From contig NZ_AOHZ01000010.1 in assembly GCF_000337215.1 (NCBI RefSeq), positions 1-33,080 of the forward strand: DNA of 33,080 nt, written 5' to 3'. The position numbers and the translations under genes were made by a program. Below the pieces are notes generated by a model. The model worked only from the letters and a program-made list of their open reading frames with translations, had not been told where the DNA came from and ran no database searches. This stretch comes from Natronolimnohabitans innermongolicus JCM 12255 (GTDB lineage: Archaea > Halobacteriota > Halobacteria > Halobacteriales > Natrialbaceae). Below, piece by piece: positions 30,492 to 33,080 of the stretch (its first letter is position 1; each line of letters opens with the position of its first letter).

Positions 30492-31431
30492 CCGATCGCC
30501 CGGAACCGCCGACGGCGACGCGGCCGACCTCGAGTCGGCGTCCGATAGGGACGCCGATATCGACGACGCGGCCGACCTCGAGTCGGCGTCCGATAGGGAC
30601 GCCGATATCGACGACGCGGTCGCCGTGAGCGAGGCGTCGAACCGCGGCGAGACGACCGCCACTCGTCGTCGCGTCCTCGCACGGTGGGGTCGCGTGACCG
30701 CGGGCGCTGCAGTGATGGTGGGACTCGCGTTGCTCTCGCTCTCCCTCTCGCCGCCGTGGGCAGGTGGCCCTCCGGCTATCGTACTCGCCACCGTCGGAGC
30801 GGTGCTCGCGCTCGAGTCGATCCTCGTTTTCGGCCTGCTCGCGGGCGGGAGCCCCGAGCGCGACTCGGCGCCGGCGCCGGCGCCGGAGCCGGTCTCGCTC
30901 GCGACGTGGATTACCGTCTCGCGCGGCGCGGCGATCGCCGTCCTCGCAGGGTTCGTCGTGACGGCGCCGACGGCGGCCGGCGCGAACGTGTGGCTCCCGG
31001 CCGCGTTGTTCGCCGTCGCGGCCGCGCTCGACGCGGTCGACGGAGCGGTCGCCCGTGCGACCGGGCGCGTCACCGACTTCGGCGCGCGACTCGACGTAGA
31101 GATGGACGCGCTGGTCGTACTCGTCGGCGCGCTCGTCGGCGTCCGCGAGGGATCGCTGCCGGCCCTCTTCCTCGCCGTCGCCGGGGCCCGATATCTGTTC
31201 GTCGCCGGCCGCTGGTGGCGACGGCGACGCGGACGGCCGGTCTTCGAACTGCCCCCGAATCGGCTCCGTCGCCCCCTCGGCGCGCTCGCGATGCTCGCGG
31301 TGTGGCTCGCGCTGTTGCCGGTTCCTGGCGACGCCGTCTCGAGCGCGTTCGCGGCGGCCGTCGCCGTCCCGTTCCTCGCGAACTTCTGCTGGGACTGGTT
31401 CGGAGTGACGGGTCGCGTCGGCGGCGAGTGA
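30484..31431 (+). CDS. CDP-alcohol phosphatidyltransferase-family membrane protein
   Basis: 315 aa from a GTG at 30484, inside the end of the previous gene. The catalytic motif D-x2-D-G-x2-A-R-x8-G-x3-D-x3-D is complete (Asp183, Asp186, Gly187, Arg191, Gly200, Asp204, Asp208), so the enzyme should be active. Extra membrane helices lie before it (about 70-120) and three after. It joins a CDP-activated lipid or alcohol to an acceptor alcohol in phospholipid synthesis; the exact headgroup is not evident. The first 45 residues are an acidic extension containing a perfect 16-residue tandem duplication (DNA at 30520-30615). Confidence 0.88.
   Translation: MSDRSPGTADGDAADLESASDRDADIDDAADLESASDRDADIDDAVAVSEASNRGETTATRRRVLARWGRVTAGAAVMVGLALLSLSLSPPWAGGPPAIVLATVGAVLALESILVFGLLAGGSPERDSAPAPAPEPVSLATWITVSRGAAIAVLAGFVVTAPTAAGANVWLPAALFAVAAALDAVDGAVARATGRVTDFGARLDVEMDALVVLVGALVGVREGSLPALFLAVAGARYLFVAGRWWRRRRGRPVFELPPNRLRRPLGALAMLAVWLALLPVPGDAVSSAFAAAVAVPFLANFCWDWFGVTGRVGGE
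30520..30615 (+). repeat. Perfect 48-bp tandem duplication
   Basis: Two identical 48-bp copies (30520-30567, 30568-30615) encode AADLESASDRDADIDD twice, in frame. The absence of any mismatch, even at third positions, points to a recent event or ongoing exchange. It lies in the disordered N-terminus, so function is little affected. Confidence 0.95.
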
Positions 31432-31434
31432 CGG

Positions 31435-32844
31435 TCAGTCCTGTGCCGTCTCCGTGCTTGCGGTCGCGTCGGTGGCAACCGAGATGTCGACCCCGTCCGT
31501 GTGGAACGAGCCGAGACAGAGGTAGAGCCCCCGCTCGTAGACGTCCGGCTCCTTCTGCATCCCAAGGTGCGAACCGATCTTCGCGTCCGCCCAGTACGCG
31601 CTGTGGGGTCCCTCGAAGAGTCGTTTTAACAGTCGTGGATCGACCTCGAACTTGACGTACGCATCGTAGTCGTCAGTATCGGGAGCGGCCACGTAGCGGT
31701 AGCCCCCACCGTTCATCGAGAGTTCGAGGTAGACCGACCCGACCATCGAGACGAGCACCATCGTCTCGGTCGCGTATCCGATCCGCTCGCGTTTCGCCTC
31801 GAGGTTCTCGTAGGCGTAGGGCACGTAGGCCTGCAACTCGGCGAGGCTTGGCATCGGATCGGCTTCGTACGTAAATGAGCGCGTCGCCAGTTCCTCCTCG
31901 ATGTAGCGCTGTTTCTCGTCCGGATCGGCGGGCTCGAACGGCGCAGAGCGCTCGCCGGTCTGGAGGTCGATGTGTTCGCCAGTGTTGAGGAAGACGCACT
32001 CGTGTTCGCTCGGGTCGACGGCGTCTTCGAAGAACTCGAGTGCCGTTATGCGGGGTGGATTGGCCGTATACTCGTTGAGATGGGCGAGGTCGCCGGCGAG
32101 TACGTACTCGCCGGCGAAGGGCATGTAGTAACGCGGCTCGAAAATTTCGATGAACTCGAGTGCGCGCTCGTGTTTTTCGCGGATGACGCGGTCGCGCTCG
32201 CGAATCTTCTTCTCATGGGTGTAGTCGGTGACGGCCTGCGGGTAGAACTGCGCAGCGCTGTACTGGTGACAGAGTAAATCTACGTCGCCGTAGTCGCGTT
32301 TGACCGACCGACAGACCGACTCGGCGATTGAAAACGGCACGTCGTTGGTGTTGACGAGCGTGTGTGTCCCGTCGTCGATGACCGCCATCGAATCGACCTG
32401 TGTCGATCCCGGCGTTTCGGCGTCGTCGTCGTACCACGTACAACCGAAGTAGTTTCCGCACTTCTCGGGGTCGCAGCCGTCTGCTGCGAGGACGTTGATG
32501 TGTGTGTCGCCTTCCAGGTGCGTCCGCTCGTCGTGGGGCAGTTCGATCACGTCGAACCCGAGGTCGGCGATAGCGTCTTTCAGGTAGTCCCACCGGTAGT
32601 CGTGGACGAGAACCGGAACGTCCACGTTCAGCCACTCGAGGGTAGCCGGATCGAAGTGGTCTGGATGGATGTGTGAGATATAGATGTAGTCGACGTCGTC
32701 GAACGCCTCGGGCTCGAAGTCTGGTTTGGGGTAGTGCGCCCACGACCCGTAATAGGCGCCGTCCTGCAGCCAGGGATCACAGAGTATCGACGTCTGATCG
32801 GTTTCGACGAGGATCGCAGCCGATTCGAGGTACGTTACTCGCAT
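31435..32844 (-). CDS. MBL-fold protein, UlaG/CMAH-like
   Basis: 469 aa. The N-terminal 270 or so residues are a metallo-beta-lactamase fold: DPWLQDG near 23 and the metal motif HIHPDH (His58, His60, Asp62, His63), then NTNDVPF and PFAGEYVLAG. The layout, with a long C-terminal extension of about 190 residues, resembles the MBL part of CMP-N-acetylneuraminate hydroxylase-type proteins, but the Rieske iron-sulfur domain of those enzymes is absent. Three Cys between DGCDPEKC and FGC may bind a metal. The substrate is unknown, perhaps an activated sugar. It converges on the phosphatidyltransferase (3-nt gap). Confidence 0.8.
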   Translation of the reverse strand: MRVTYLESAAILVETDQTSILCDPWLQDGAYYGSWAHYPKPDFEPEAFDDVDYIYISHIHPDHFDPATLEWLNVDVPVLVHDYRWDYLKDAIADLGFDVIELPHDERTHLEGDTHINVLAADGCDPEKCGNYFGCTWYDDDAETPGSTQVDSMAVIDDGTHTLVNTNDVPFSIAESVCRSVKRDYGDVDLLCHQYSAAQFYPQAVTDYTHEKKIRERDRVIREKHERALEFIEIFEPRYYMPFAGEYVLAGDLAHLNEYTANPPRITALEFFEDAVDPSEHECVFLNTGEHIDLQTGERSAPFEPADPDEKQRYIEEELATRSFTYEADPMPSLAELQAYVPYAYENLEAKRERIGYATETMVLVSMVGSVYLELSMNGGGYRYVAAPDTDDYDAYVKFEVDPRLLKRLFEGPHSAYWADAKIGSHLGMQKEPDVYERGLYLCLGSFHTDGVDISVATDATASTETAQD

Positions 32845-32909
32845 ACGTCTCTCGAGTGGCGATCCAGGCTTCGTTATGTTGGAATTACTTACTTCTCATA
32901 CATTGTTAA

Positions 32910-33080
32910 TTATTGGTATGTCTCCATTATAGCCTGACGTACTACTTCGCTTCCCGTTCGGGTCTCGTCAGCAGCGGTCGGACAAACGACCACGCTCTTC
33001 TGTAGGAGATTGTTGATACTGGTCAGCTGTCGCTGTGAAATCGAAGAGAGCAAGGACACCGCGTCAGCGGTGTCCGTTAG
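32910..33080 (-). CDS. C-terminal 56 residues of an unknown gene cut by the right edge
   Basis: An open minus-strand frame enters from the right edge and stops with TAA at 32910-32912. It encodes a polar C-terminus (LTDTADAVSLLSSISQRQL, later ETRTGSEVVRQAIMETYQ). Codon choice and the lack of internal stops over 57 codons support a real coding end. It ends 65 nt upstream of the MBL gene on the same strand, with an AT-rich stretch between, so the two may be in one transcript or the MBL gene may have its own promoter. Family unknown. Confidence 0.55.
   Translation of the reverse strand, partial: LTDTADAVSLLSSISQRQLTSINNLLQKSVVVCPTAADETRTGSEVVRQAIMETYQ

Noticed and set aside
30162-31565. 467-codon minus-strand frame
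   Set aside because: It is antisense to the overlapping membrane protein and phosphatidyltransferase genes, which have a complete catalytic motif and coupled starts.
33054-33075. Perfect 9-bp hairpin (GGACACCGC/GCGGTGTCC) at the right edge, first considered a terminator or IS end
   Set aside because: It lies inside an open minus-strand frame of 57 codons that ends at 32910, has no T-tract, and can be explained as coding sequence (DTADAV).

Overview
This window comes from a halophilic archaeon (class Halobacteria). The evidence is high GC content, strongly acidic proteins, Tat signal peptides (twin-Arg, often with a lipobox Cys), archaeal families (archaeal AdoMet synthetase, PyrB with a separate PyrI, P0/P1 ribosomal stalk, HTH-10 regulator, TctA-like permease), and many genes with a TATA-like box about 25-30 nt before the start codon and no Shine-Dalgarno, as expected for leaderless mRNAs. 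I cannot place it to genus.

Layout. 1-7.3 kb: a TrkA-N/DHH phosphoesterase (cut by the left edge), tRNA-Lys(CTT) followed by a second copy of its 3' end, a structurally damaged histidine kinase, a Tat-exported beta-helix protein, an MBL-fold protein, a CheY-like receiver, a decayed sugar O-acetyltransferase and AdoMet synthetase. 7.3-13.4 kb: CYTH protein and FKBP isomerase (divergent), a cupredoxin lipoprotein, a RecA/KaiC-like protein without a P-loop, pyrB-pyrI (overlapping), a 39-aa membrane microprotein and a TIM-barrel-like protein. 13.5-17.9 kb: a PRC-barrel protein with a poly-Asp 16-residue repeat tail, a crotonase-family protein, an HTH-10 regulator, a broken molybdate/tungstate-type permease, a 37-aa zinc-ribbon microprotein and an acidic protein of unknown role. 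18-25 kb: redoxin, MscS channel, a second cupredoxin, BtpA-like protein, an MBL lactonase plus iron alcohol dehydrogenase operon, and a TctA-like permease. 25-33 kb: a GLUG-repeat surface protein, the rpl1-rpl10-rpl12 operon, two small membrane proteins, a CDP-alcohol phosphatidyltransferase with a fresh 48-bp duplication, a CMAH/UlaG-like MBL protein and the C-terminus of an unknown gene running off the right edge.

Most genes stand alone or in pairs. The clear cooperating units are pyrBI (pyrimidine synthesis), rpl1-rpl10-rpl12 (ribosomal L1 and stalk proteins), the lactonase/HOT-type dehydrogenase pair (suggesting lactone to 4-hydroxybutyrate to succinic semialdehyde), and the overlapping membrane protein/phosphatidyltransferase pair. 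Signs of decay or recent change recur: two pseudogenes, an apparent in-frame deletion plus insertion in the kinase, a duplicated tRNA 3' end, and two 48-bp-period coding repeats. No CRISPR array, complete insertion sequence or prophage was seen.
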